Shown here in pieces: positions 1 through 13,654 of a stretch of 64,000 nucleotides of DNA. Each line of letters opens with the position of its first letter. The first letter of the stretch is position 1. A program made the translations under genes and the position numbers. The notes under the pieces are model-generated. The model did no database searches, was not told the origin of the DNA, and saw nothing but the letters and a program-made list of their open reading frames with translations. The stretch is from Macropodus opercularis (taxonomy: Eukaryota > Chordata > Actinopteri > Anabantiformes > Osphronemidae): assembly GCA_030770545.1 (NCBI GenBank), contig CM061091.1, forward strand, positions 10,286,501 through 10,350,500, read 5' to 3'.

Positions 1-2483
1 ATACTGGTTGCTGATGCAGTGTCATTTAAACTCACTAGTTACTACATGACAATCAGATAAGCAGTCAGCAAACTGAAGTCTGAGATAAGACCCTGCTTGC
101 AGAAGTGACTTCCTTTTCTTACTAATGTACTTTCTAAGCTGCATTAAAAGAAATTAGCTGACAAAACAGAACTATGTCTGCGTGTCTGTATTAAATTGTT
201 TCTGTTAAATAAATCTATGGCCTTTTATACCCAGAGTACACAGGATAATGGGTATTTATACAATACAGGGCTTATGTCTATGTGTTGTCTTTGTGTCCAA
301 TTTAACTTAATTGTTTGTAAGTTTTTCTGGTCTTGCAAATGCTCACTGTGAGGACAAAAAGCATGTTGTTGCTAGAGGACAATAGCAAGCTTTGTCCTGC
401 CTCTCTATATGTGCAGGCGTGGGTTACATCCCATTGAAGCGTGCATTAGGATAGCTGTGACTGAGCTGAGCCTGAGCAGGGGCCGGGACATGGAGCTACT
501 TATAGGGAAATGGAGTCTCTGGGCTCTACGCAGATATTTCTAGATTGTGATGTTGTGTTAATAAAGATGATCTTGGCCTCAGACTGGAAACAGATATACA
601 GATGAGATCAACAGAAAACTTGTCACTTGCCAAAGTTTCTGCTTTTGTTTGTGCCCACCTTCACTAAGTCATAACTCATCGTCATCTTAGAGAAATTTTG
701 TGCCTAGAGCAAGATGAGGTTTGTGGTCTAAGTGATATTTCATTTGATGTTTCATGTTAACAGCAGCAGTGACTTCAGTACAGGACAGGATTAGGGCCAC
801 TATAAAATGAGATTAAAGTCAGAACTCAGCTCTTCGTTTTTTTATAATTGAAAACATTAAAATAATGCTTTTGAAATAAACTGTTTAAATGTATGCTTTC
901 CATTTCATTGCATGAATACTCCATCACATACAGAGCTGGTATCTGCGTGAGTTAAGCCTAAGTCTATGGTCAGTTATGAAGGTGCCCTTCAGTTATTGAC
1001 AGTTTGTTTGTTCTCTACTCTCCTACTTGAACTTTCTTTTAACAGACATAAGCTGCTCAAAATTTACCAGCCAATTAAATAAAGTCTGAAATAAAGTAAA
1101 TCACACTCCAGTCACCTCTCAACATGTTGGCACCCCAGGCTAGTAACATTATGTTTTAGTCATTTTTGTGTTAGGATCATAACTCAACAGAATCTAATTT
1201 AACCTATTACCTGTTTCCTATATCAAACCTAGGCCAAAGCTGAAATGCACTATGATGACACACTTTATTTATTTAGTAAAATAGTTTTGAATCTAGAGGA
1301 GGATGACACACTGGGTCCAGAAGAGCCAGCAGTGCTAAATAAAACATGACCTAGACTTTTATATAGTTTAGGTTTACATAACGTTAAAATGTGACGTTCA
1401 AAGCAAATATTACTTAGATGCCACATCAGTTTATTATTTATGGGTTTTAGTTTATTTTTTACTCTTGTGGTTTAAGCAGTATGCTCAGGCATTTTCTGCC
1501 TTGTTTATGTCTTTTGCACAGACAGGTGAGGACCTGACAAACTATTCCGTGTTACTTGTGTTTTGCTTCCTGGAGCCGTGCAGCCTGGAGGCAACTATAT
1601 GTTCCAATATTGTCCTAGATTTTCAATGCTCAGATGTGAACAGCTGCTTTGGATGAGCCAGGCCCCACACAGACAAACACTCTCTCTGGGTTATTTGAGG
1701 TCTAGTTTATCCCACTAGCCCTGTAAGTGTGTGTCTACGAACGGATGCCATTCATTCAATAGATTGTTTGTGATAAACTATCCAATTAAAGCTGATAGAA
1801 TGTTAAACATTGTCTCAAAGTGTTCAGATAGTTAAATTGCCTGACCAATGATTTACAGTATCCAAATCCACAGTTCTGTAATAAAGTGCAAATTAGTTCA
1901 AGGCTTACCAGCCTTGTTTTTGGCTTGACTGGTCAACAATAGTGACCATCTCATCAGTTTGACTCCGCACCAGTTGACTTCATAGACAAACGCAAAGCTG
2001 CACCTGGCTGCTCTGCTTGGATCCCACTCCACTCAAGTTGACACACCGTGTATTAACAGTGCATGTTGTTTTGATGCTGTGTAGGTAAAAAAAATGGCAA
2101 TAGCAAGAAGGATTGCTGCACTTTTGTCCTTTCTTACTGTAAATGGTGTTTAACATGTGGTATCTAGAGGAATCAGCAGTGTGGTTGCAGGTGGTGAAAA
2201 TCTCCCCGGAGCAGTTACTGCAAATCTGTGCAAGTAACGGTAAATAGAGCATGTACAGTGTATACAGGTTTGAACAAGAACACAGTGCAAGCAGGGACAT
2301 TCTAAATGCAAGGGAGCGGTTTTGAGTAAAAGCATAACAACATTTACCCCAAAGGTGTTGTTGTGGCAAGCGGACTTGCTTTTAGTTCTTTTCACCTTCC
2401 ATCTGAAAGGCTTCAGTCCAGTTGAACAGCACCTTTGGGACTAATGACCTGAATGACTGCCCTTTACCCTCCTCATATTTTCT

Positions 2484-2750
2484 TGGGAACACATTGAGGG
2501 AATGACTTCATATTTGACAGAACTCAGTCATGAATTTATTACATTTAGGTGGTCAAAGGTCAAAGTCACTATGACCTTTGACCATTTGTATTTTGTATTT
2601 GTATCATTTCTTTTTCTGAATGTGATATTAAACAAACACCTCAAAGGAATTTTTACATATTCTGCATTAATGTCTACAATCAAAAATCCACTAAATGGGT
2701 ATTGTGGGTTAAAGGTCAATGTTACGGTGACTTCAGGCCGTCACAGACAT
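2484..2750. repeat. Diverged dispersed fish repeat with inverted GGTCA motifs
   Basis: The segment TTGAGGGAATGACTTCATA, followed about 40 bases later by GGTGGTCAAAGGTCAAAGTC, resembles a repeat widely scattered in fish genomes in which the same two phrases occur at similar spacing. I recognise it from memory only. Inside it, 2,550-2,562 (TGGTCAAAGGTCA) and 2,572-2,584 (TGACCTTTGACCA) form a perfect 13-bp inverted repeat around a 9-bp spacer. A further GGTTAAAGGTCA lies near 2,706. No coding capacity is evident. Confidence 0.4.
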
Positions 2751-5700
2751 CTAAGCATCTGCCAAGCAAATAATCAAGATTCCTGGAAGTAGTCTACATA
2801 CCTGCAATAGCCACTGACCCAGGCTGTTTGTCTCAGTTTTCCAGAGATTTCTCTAAGCCATGCCAACACCAGGTGTGCATTTATCAATACATTCTCACAA
2901 CATTCTTATGTCTCAACACTAAGACAACTATTCTACAGATAATGTAATGTAATTATAATGTTTTACAAGTATACAAGAATATTTTACGTGAAATGTTACG
3001 GAGGGTGCTAGAAAGCAGTACCAACATTGTTTTGACACATCAAACCTGAACACAGATTAATGTCCACCCACACATTTTCCTCCCTCTCTTCATTGTCCTT
3101 GTAAATAAATGTAATTTACAGCCACCGAGTGGTCCCTCTGATTTCAGGCACAGCAGGCTCAGCTAAATCAAGTTTAAATACAACAACTGCTCTAACAGCA
3201 GGTTGGTCATAGAGGAACCGCTTGGAATACAGGATCAATGAGAGAGAGGCGGCTTAGCAGAGCAGGAGGAATTTTCTTCCTTCACCTACATGCCTGAGTA
3301 CACACGCACACACATGCATGCGCACGCGCTCTGCTGACTCTTATCTGCAGCCCGAGGGCATCAGTCCGTCAGTCAGCTCCATGCACAGGAATAGTCACCT
3401 TGGATCTCTGTGCTACTTGATTACTGCTTTAGATCTCAGCAGGTGAAGGACAAAATTGTTCAGGCATTGTATGAGAAACGTAGCTTCTACCCCATAGACG
3501 AACCTCACATTTGCATTTTTTTTTGCTGTCTGACTTTATATCTGACTGTCTCCCTGCGCTGAAATCCCCTATGTGAATATATGGGATTTCATTATGAATA
3601 TTTTACTGAAGAACTTTTCCCCAAGGCATGTATGTATGTTGATTTGCTTTTGTGTGTGTGTGTGTGTGTGAGCACACACACGCCTCACATGAAATGAGAC
3701 GGTGTTGACGACTGACCACATGAAGTGATGTGTGACACTGGCACCTGCAGGCCATGATGGGAGATTTTCCTCGTGAGTGACTGAATGGACACACCACGCT
3801 CTTCAGACTCTTATTTCTTGCTCTTTCTAGTCTGCATGTGTTATACACCGTATGTTTGTATGCGCGCCTTCCTGTGTGTGTGCTTGTTTGTGTGTAGAGG
3901 GTTAAGAAATGGGCCTGTCAGAAGTGAATGATCAGACTAATCGGGTGGAACACAGCAGACAGTGGGATTAAGACACACTGAAGACAGAAAGCCCAAATAT
4001 AGCCAGGTTCATCACACACCGCATGCTAGAAGGAGGGGTGCGTGTGTGCGTGTGTGTGTGTGTAGACTGAGTCTTATGATGTCCCATGATAGGGCTTTTT
4101 TCCACCTAATTGCTTTACAGTGTTATGACACGAGAGTCTCAAAAATCAATCATCAACATCACTAAACCTTTTTTTTTCTTTATGAGGATTGTTGTCAGGT
4201 GGGAGTTTACACACATTCACACACCTGCCTGCAAATCGTGAACAACTTTTATGCTGACATCCAGTATCATCTGTCTTTTGAATTGGACAGCCTTTTGATT
4301 GCACTGCCAATTATTAAAAAGCAAAAAGCAAAAAGCAACTCCAGCAACTCTTTGAAAGACAAACCGTTTTAGCAGCAGACCTTAATGACATTAACTGCAG
4401 CGAGCAGAATGAGTTGTTGTGGAATAAAGCTTGACACAATGTTTACCTCCCATAACAATCAACCCACTTAACATAAATGAACCTTACAAGCTTAAACAGA
4501 TGGATCACGAGCAGAGGAGACAACAACCCGTGTTTATCTCCCCCATCTATCCATTTAGTTAGCCAATCGCTGATAAATGTACATTCTCACACTCACTCAC
4601 GCTGACGAATACTGATGTAGCATTGGTTTATAAAGCTCTGGGATAAAAACAATCATAAATATTAATGGGCACTCTGTTTGGAGATAATGCACACATTCAT
4701 TATCATCCATTATTGTTTGTTTACCTAATTTGATTGGACTCTAACCTCCACAAAGGCACATCATGCACTCCCTGACACTGTTGAATCCCAAATTGTTAGA
4801 AGCATATTGAAAGTGAAATAGAAAGTCAAATACGTCCTGTGAAGGTTAGTCCAGCTAGCTGCTATTTCCAGTCAGAGGCGTGCTTCAGAGATTCTGCCAA
4901 AACCAATCAAATTTTTTTATCATATTTCAGATCATGTTATCATTTACCTCATTACACTTTCATTCAGACCTGCTCAGCAATGCCAAATGGTGTGAATCCT
5001 ATTAATCCTGTTTTAACTTTCTTTTGCCCAATGACTTTTATTTTCTTTTTTCCTCCAACCGTCTCCTTCCGACAGTCGTGTTCCTCCCTCACGTCTTCTC
5101 TCTCCACTGTCTTACTAGAGCAGCTCTAATTAAACACACGGTCGGTGGTGGTACAGTCCTCCAGCCGAGCAGAGGAGAAAGGCTCTAATTCCAGCTCTCA
5201 GGATGAAACTCTGACACACAATGGCCCTGCCATCCTCTCTGCACCCCCATAGATTCCTAACTGAAAGCCCTCTCCTCAGGCAGCTTTTAAATAGGCCTCC
5301 CATGCACATATAAACACATGCATAAGCACACGCGAGCACATGTGCACCTTTGCATCATCACACACATATGCAGTACACACAGACACACACAAGCCATTGA
5401 CCCCCTGTGTGTGTCTGTCACTTGTGCTGCAGCTCACACTGCCTTGGGCTTTTTGAAGTGCTCCTAAGGCCAGACGACAGCCTTTTTACTTCCCACATCA
5501 TGCGCAACTGCTAAACTAAGCCTACTGCTCTGACTGGCCAGCATTGCAGCACTCAAGGGCGGACTGTCGGGGACTAAAGGTTCTTGGCCATTTTCCCCAC
5601 ATGATGTAGATGTTAAAAGCTCTTCATGCATGAAGATTTACCATGAAAAAGCATTGTGAAATCAGGTAGTTCCATCTGCGCTAAAACTGGGTTTGGTTCC

Positions 5701-8700
5701 TGTACGCTTTGAAAGGAAACTGAACATTTGATTTTTTACATTGTACAACAATGCTCATTCGATTCGTTTCAATTTGGTTTGCAGTTTTTTTTAATATAAT
5801 TTCTTAAGTCTTCTTCTTCTTAAATCATATAGCAAAATCAAATTCTGAAAACTGCTACAAAAACAGTAGTCTTGCTGCTGTTTGTGTAATCAACAATAAA
5901 TTACCATGGCTTGTGTAAGTCCAATCCTGATATATGTTACACTGTATTTATTATTCATTGAAACACAATTGCACAACCAACATGCGCAGCTGCTGCACTG
6001 TTTTATCTTTTAAAATACATTTTCTACACTGGCCTGGTTGTATTATGAAATTAGTAGGCTTTAAAAAAATATTTGTGACATAAAGTTTTAAATATGAGCC
6101 TGGTGCTACAGACATGATGAGGCAGGCAAAACATGAAGCAACTGCCACAATAAGAACTGTTGTTATTCCTTCAGGGGTTACTATCATTTATCTATGGATA
6201 TGATATTAAATATAACTTTGTATATTTAAACAGATGCAAATCAGTGAAAACTTAATTTAGGCTATGTGTGGGTATGTGCTGGTTGGTGATGGGGGTGGTG
6301 CTAAGCTGTATCCTGTGAGTCCAGGGTATTGGATCGATGTTGATGTGTTTTTGCCCTGAATGATAATTCTGCCTGCTGGAAAGAGTAGGGCTTGTTGTGC
6401 AACATCTTGGCAGTCAGCTCTTCCCTCCTTTTCGTGCCATCTTCTCCCCTCCATCACTCTCTGTCCTCACTCCTCTTTTTCCTTCCAGCTATTTTCTTTC
6501 AATTCTTTGCTCTATCTGAGACTGGAGATGTGCCTCACCAACACAAAGAGACAGTGTTCAATCAGGATAGGAAGAGTGACAAAGAGCTCATCTGCTCACT
6601 GTGATGCCCATTACGTATTGATCTGGACTCTGTGTAGGGCAGTCAGGGCGTGTTTATGTTTCTATCCATATAGATTAAAAAAGGGAAACGACAGGAGAAA
6701 GTTTTATTGGTTGTGTGATCAGAATTTAGAGTGAAGACAGAAAATGAGCCATGTGATACAACGAAATCTATTCATCCTGATGTGTTTAGGCTATAGAGCC
6801 TTTGATGTTATAGGGAGAATTAATTTGCTTCATGTCGTCAGACCCAACTATGTTCAATTGAGCCCTGTAACTGAGACAGTGTGCTGCACTTAAACGACCC
6901 TGCATATGATCTATAGGGAATTATATTTTAATATTTATGCAATTCACGGCCTGTCTTAGTGCAGAGATGCTCTTGTCGGAAATGTATGTCCGTCCACTCC
7001 ATTATGATGCAAATGGTAGGACGGGGGCTACACATGGAGACAGATAACACACACAGTCTCACCTTTGGACAAAGAGGAAGCTCCACTCAGATTTGATTTT
7101 TTAATTCAGTACAGCATTAAAAGAGGCCTTTGTAATGTTAATAAATATTGCCCCACATGGCGCAAGCGTTTTATTATTATTACAGCACCCTGCCCATTCA
7201 GTCAGAGTATTTGCCTGAGGGGAGGTCTTCACTACTGTTTATGTGTGCTTGTGTTTGTGCAGCAGGGGATTTCCCAGGCTCAGGGTTTTGCAGGTGATGA
7301 GGGTCCTTTGAGCTGTAATGTGTACGTACTTGTCCCCCCCCCCCCCTCAGGAATCGGGAGGGCATGTTGGGGTGTGTCTCTGGGAAGATGTGATTTCCCA
7401 ATAACAGAGCACCGTAATAGCAGGCCAGGCTTTAGTCTTAAAGCAGTTGGGATAATGGGCTGGTTTATGAACCAGGGTTCGAGAACACCCACACTGCGTA
7501 GGACCTGGCCTTGGAGGCAAGTGGATGAAAGAATAGGATAAAGAACAAATAGGAAATTTAACAAGAGAAATACAATGTTTATTTCAATGGAGGGAAGAAG
7601 GTTGATGGTTTATTGTGGCCACTTTTGCTGTTTCCTGCTTTTTTAGTTCCTAATCTAAACATGTGATTCCCTGACAACAGGAGGTAGACAGAGGTGTTTA
7701 AAGTCTCAGCAAGTGAATGTGTGCTTGATATGCTTGCTGCAACTTGCCCAACTCACCCACCCCTTCTCCCAAACACACTTTCTTCACATACACATGCTAC
7801 TTGGTGAGCAGATGAAATCTGACAGATAAGCACCTTTACTCGCAGGTGCTGGAGCGAGGTCTGTGCATCTTAAAGAAGCACATTGGATAGATATTCATCT
7901 CACTCTCCTCCTGCTCTTAGCACTGCTCCATATCTGTGTCTCTTGACTGCCATTCCCCAGACTGACCTTTATCACTGGGTTGATGCTATGCAAGGTAATG
8001 TTGCGTGACACGAGTCTAGATTCAATGCTAAATCACATCAATTTCCAAACTTATTAACAAGCCAAGGGAAACATGCTCATCCACCTGCTGATTTATATCA
8101 TTTAATAATATAATATTTTTACTTCTTCAAATAATGTGGGTGTATGTATTTACACTAACTAGCCATACTCTCAGGAATTCTTTTATTACTCATCTTTCTC
8201 AGTATGTGAAATATGGTAAACATATTTAATTAATAATTTTAAGACAAAACCCAAACTTGCAGCTAAAAATAGTACCAGTCCTGTTTGTTTGTTTTTTGTT
8301 TTAATGTTTTAATTGGTCGCATTTGTGTGACTAGGATTCTTAATATAACAGTTGGGTTTACACAGTCACTTACTGCAGGGGCTGAGCTGGAAATTCAAAG
8401 ATCAAACCAAAATCTATACATGAACACAGCCAGAATTATTATATATAAAATTATATATTATAAAATTTGAACACAAAGCAGGTAGCAAGCCTAGGGGTTC
8501 CAGTGGTTTAAAGCGGTATTGGTAATAATTATCCCTCATGATAAATCACAGGTGGTGGTGCAGATGCAAGCACAGAAAATATAGCCTACCTCTCTTTTTC
8601 CTGCCAACTCTCACTATTGTCTCTCTTTGTGGTGTCAATGCAGCTGATTGTAACAGTAAACAACTCGGAGATGACCTTGTATGTGCTGTGCTGTCTTTCT

Positions 8701-9771
8701 TTTCTTTAAGTTGTCTTCCATCTACTAAAATTATATAAAATACTTATCTCTTCCTGTTGGAACTTACATTCCTCATAATTCGACATTTTTTCTCTCTCTC
8801 TCTCTTGATTTTAGTTGACTGCTTTTTAAATCACTTTTCAAAGCAATGTGTGCCATTAACCAACTGTCAGTGTATGGGTGCTTGGCACATGGATTAGATT
8901 TTGATGGTTTTTCCTGACTGTGGAGGTTGTACTGCAAAAGTGTCAAAACTTTTTTTTCTCCAATCCAACTTGATGAAATTCCATCTTCTTCCCTGTCATT
9001 TGATTCCACTTTCAAGTGAAGCATTCCCTGGACACTACGCTATTTTAATGCACCAAAGAGAGCGCGCATGTACTTGCTAAAGCCCACAAAGAAACCCCTT
9101 CAAGCACCTTTCCATGACTGAGGCTTGTACATGAAATAGCTGGTTTCACCTCCGGGTTTTTAAGAAAAGAGGACAGGAAGGAGTACAGGTGGATGATTTT
9201 CAGTCTAATCACCATCCTTAAGTTTATAAAGAGATGCTGCAAAGAGAGCCAAAAAGCAGAGAAATGTACCAGATCACTCTTTGTTTTAGTCAGTGGCACG
9301 TGTGCGTTACAGTTTCAAAGCACATTTTAATCTGTACTTTGAACTTAAGCAAATTACTTTCATCTTGCTGCATTTAGATGAGTGACCTTGCTGAGTTTCA
9401 CTTCCACTTAACTAAGAGATGTTTTTAGCATCTGCTTCGACTGTGCCTTGAGAAGTGGAACACATGCACATGCGTGTACGAGCATGCACACAAACATGTC
9501 TGCATGACAACAAACACATGCTTCTTGTCCAGGAACAGTTTGTTCTAGTAATGAGAAGATGTGTGGCCGGGCGAATGGACAAATGAATGAAACGGCTACA
9601 GATTCACTGGCTGTGTTTGATTTGCCCCCACTAATTCAAAGAGACCATCTGATAAATTGAGAGGATGGGATGTACATCAGAATAGCAAGAGGCGCCTCTT
9701 TGTTGTTCCTTATTCCCAACCAAATCACACCCCAACCCCCATTAGAACACCCCGAGGGGAGAATGTTTCCC

Positions 9772-9774
9772 GTG

Positions 9775-9826
<52 letters not shown>
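9772..9826. repeat. Compound TG/GA microsatellite
   Basis: An almost uninterrupted TG run passes directly into a short GA run. This is a typical length-variable simple repeat. Confidence 0.9.
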
Positions 9827-10998
9827 CTGGGTTGCTAGGAGGTGTGAGTTTTCTGGAGGCCCTGCTGAAAGCAAATGAAGGCGCACTTGTGTCAACATTC
9901 TGATGGCTGTGACGAGCCACACAGCCTCTCAGCCAGACATCCAAAGACGGACCACATCACCTCTGTGAAAGAACCAGGAGTCACACTTACAGGGCCCTCA
10001 TGCACGTTTGTCTTTATGTAAAGGAAAAAAATAAACATTGAGATATTTGAATTCAAAAGTTTCCGCAGTGTTTGACCTCTGTGTGATGTTTTTTTTAAGA
10101 TGTTTTGACCCATTGCAAATTAAAGAGGCCTACAGGAAATATGGGGAACAGAGAGGGAGGGATGATATGCACTGAAGGTCTCTTGTTGGGTTTAAGTTGG
10201 GTACGTTTGAGCCACCGCAACCATGTTTATAATTTGAAGCCATTTGCCGTCATGGATCTGCATTCCAATTGTCATGATCTACTAGAATGTACTTGTCTAC
10301 ATTCCTCTTTATTTGTGTGAACTTCAGACAAACGCTTATCTGACGCACATCTGGCTGGTTGCACATGCTTGTTGTGAGCAGCAATTTGTCAATGCTGCAA
10401 ATTGGTAACACGTGAAACATGATAGTCCTTCATCCATTTCTTTGTTGCTGACAGTTAAATCTTATCACAGGTTTATCTGTGCATGACGCTGTGCACTGAA
10501 TGTTTATGCTGCATGCATCTAAATGTACGCAAGTGCTAATGTCTGTGTATTTCTCCACAGTTCATTGGTGGCTTAGATCTTATGCCCCCAGTTGTTATTC
10601 CAGATGTTTGTAGTCTGCAGGAACATATTACTTTGGAAACTTTCCCACATGCTATCTGGTGTGGTTGACTCCTAGCTGGCCTCAAACTTCAAAACAACCC
10701 CGCTCTAAAAATAGTCTAAAGCTCTTCATCATGGTGCAGACTGATGGTTGGCACACACAGCTCAGCTAGGACATACAGTTTAACTTAAACCCCTGTCATA
10801 CAGTAAGTACAGAAAATGTCTCATGGCTCTTGTGCTTAATTCACAATATTGAGCCTTAAATTTTTTAAAGCTCTCTGTCCTGCTCTCCCACTCCAGAAAC
10901 ACATGATGGAACACAAGCAAAGGTCTTGCGAAACCAAAGCAGGGACTGTCCTGCATCCTGAACATGAAGAACATCATAAGCATATTTCTGTGCGGTAC

Positions 10999-13654
10999 TG
11001 TTTTATTTCAACTATACATGCCGTGTTAAAAAAATCAACCCAAAAATCAGGAAGCAAAGACCATCAGTATTTACACTTTCACAGTACAACTTTACAACAT
11101 ATCTACACGCTCAAATACTCTGGAGATCATATATACAGCTGGCTTTGCATCGCCATGTTGCACAGTATTTAACTCAAAATGACATGACAAAACAAATCAG
11201 GTTCATTTGCACATACACTGAGCTCAGACTGAAATATAAAGGCTTCAATTTAGATTGCAACAGAAAGACTCGGTTCATATTGCAATGTACAAGGCAGTTG
11301 AGCAGTGTATGCAATGTTGAGTGTATGTTTGTGATGTCAGTGTGTATGTGTCAAGTAGAAAATGGAGCCCAAACTCTAGTGGGATGACAGGCAGAGTATC
11401 TTTACATACAATCATCACTTGTAAACAAAAGGTGGCTTTGGGCTAAAACAGGCAACTGACACATGAATAAGATTGCAGATGTCATTGAAATAATGTACCC
11501 ACCGCTTAAAAAAAACCCTCAGTCCTCCCTACTGGCCAATAGAAACAGTTCTGGTCACTGCAATCCTAGGGAATTACAGGTTCTGTGTAACCGCCGCCCA
11601 TGCCAACTAACGGCTATCGTGTGAACACTGTGCTAATACATGGGTTGTGGGAAGGATGTGCTGCTTTGAGCCAACTGCTCCACAGTGCAAGGTCTAACCA
11701 TCCTACATCCCACTGTCTAGAAAATACATTCACTGCATGGCACCTCTGTGGTAACACCAATCTTTTCAACACTGACAGTAAAGGAGAAAATGGATTCCCA
11801 TATCAAATAAATGTTTTTCCACTGCCCTTTAGTGACTACCATTCACAAGAGTGTCTGTTAATCGATTTCTTTTCCACATCACTTTGGTTTGGGTTAGGTA
11901 GTGATTTTCCAACACATCCTGCTGAATTTAAAATCACGCATGTATAAAAAAAATGTTCCTATAGTATATGCTAAAAAACATACAGAGGACCAATTGACGT
12001 TGCCAATAATATATACTATAGCAGTTCGTTTTGTGAATAAGGCACACAATGCACAGATTCAGGTTCACTTGCCTAAAAATATTTATAATCCCTATTTATA
12101 GAATTTATTATATACAGGATCTTGTCATTCCCAGCATGACTCATTTGGACACATTGTAAATGTTGTGTTGATTGTACACTGGCCACTAACAAGAAAGCTG
12201 CACAGGGAACGTGGACTGCAGAACCAGCACAAGAGATGACAGAGGTGTTACATCCATGTATTGTTCAAGGGTTGGTTTAATTCTCCCTTAATAGGATCAG
12301 TGAGGAAGGAAAATTATAGTATTGTTCGATTCAGGGACACATAAGTCAAGAAAACAGATGCGTCCTGAAATATTGAATTGAAATACATAAGTTATAACAA
12401 TGCTGCTGATTTATGGTAATTAAAATGGAAAACAATATAAAGGTAAATCATTTTGTTGAAAATGCATTTATAAAGGAGACAAGAAATGTTTTTCGTAATA
12501 CCATTGCTACATAAAGAAGTATTGTAAACCCATCAGTTAAATGGAGGCAGTGGGGGTTAAGGGAGGTTTCAGTCTTGATGAGAAGCATGTTTTTCCCACA
12601 AATCTGCTTCACCAGTGTGTTTGGTTGCTGGAAACTAGACTGTGTCTGCAATATAATCACACATGGAGATGTGCACTCCAATATCTTGGTTACCCCAGTC
12701 TAGTAGAAAGATTAGATTAGATTTGTTTAAAAGCAATAGCAGCAAATGTACTAAGTAATATTTCCCAGTGAGTGAATTTTCACTCAGCATGGCCATTTTC
12801 ACCTTCAGCCTAACAAAATTAACAGAAATGTGGTTTGGACATGGTAGAGATGGGTTCCAATGAGACCAAATAACACATGATACTGTTCAAACTCAAAGAC
12901 AGTGACATGGGTCTTAGATCGGTTTTAAGGTGCATCCTCTGGCGTGTGGATCTAGCCTCAATTAGCAAGTGTGAAGGCCTAACATGTGTGCTGTCTATAC
13001 ACCAAGCTGTTTTCCAGTCAACTGACACACACACACACACACACACACAAACACGTCCATTCACACTTTCTCTGTATGCTTGCTGCCTGATTCAGCTGTT
13101 TGCGGCCACATGTATCTTAAGCAACACACTGTGATTATTGATTCTCCTCTCCTCTACTCCAAGCCATCTTAGTAACAAAAAGCATGGCTTACCCCTCCTC
13201 TCTGTTCAGTTCACATTAGTGGGAAGACAGTGCTCAAGGGCAGTGACAAATGAGACCATTCTTCAAGTATTCCAATGCATTGGACCTGGTTTCACACATA
13301 GAGAAGCTGCAGTGGCTTCTACGGGTGTCCTAAACCTTGTACTTAGTATGGGAACTGCCAACACCAAAGCACAGATATAATGGGGAGCAGCAGATTCACC
13401 ACTGTCCACTGTTCATCTTGTGACAAGGAAGGGAGATGGAAAAACAGGCAGCTAAAAAGCCCAAAGGAATATCTTTGGCCACGTGATTTTCCCTTTTGAG
13501 TGTGAGTAATTGTGCATATCATTTAAAGTTGGAACACACCTCAAGTCAATACACAAACACACACTAGGCCCTACCCCATCTGTAGGCTCAAGCCCTCATG
13601 GCTCAATGCTCTACAGTCAAGGCCAAGAGCTCACTCAGAAGTGTCCATGTTCTT
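10999..13654 (-). other. sema6d: Probable 3' UTR of sema6d
   Basis: The region lies directly after the sema6d stop codon on the minus strand, with no other gene evident. Minus-strand AATAAA hexamers occur at 12,104-12,109 and 11,002-11,007 (TTTATT as printed), so transcripts could end near either. The length is an inference, since nothing in the sequence fixes the cleavage site. It contains a CA microsatellite at 13,025-13,054. Confidence 0.45.
13025..13054. repeat. CA microsatellite
   Basis: About 15 CA units with one A insertion, lying inside the probable 3' UTR of sema6d. Confidence 0.9.

Larger units (their letters stand above)
1..10998. other. Gene-free region downstream of sema6d
   Basis: I find no coding exon or RNA gene here. 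Open frames on both strands are short, lack splice-flanked homology and have AT-rich, non-coding composition. The region holds scattered CA/TG microsatellites (near 3.3, 3.65, 4.05, 5.3 and 9.8 kb), an AAAAAGC triplication near 4,317, a C run near 7,337 and a diverged dispersed repeat at about 2,484-2,750 (listed separately). sema6d ends near its right edge, so this is the intergenic space downstream of that gene. Distal 3' UTR could extend into the last few hundred bases. Confidence 0.6.

Noticed and set aside
6360..6734. Plus-strand 124-codon ORF
   Set aside because: It is pyrimidine-rich, has no domain and overlaps other open frames. It is probably chance.
7065..7541. Plus-strand 158-codon ORF
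   Set aside because: It crosses a C homopolymer, has low-complexity composition and shows no recognisable domain. It is probably chance.
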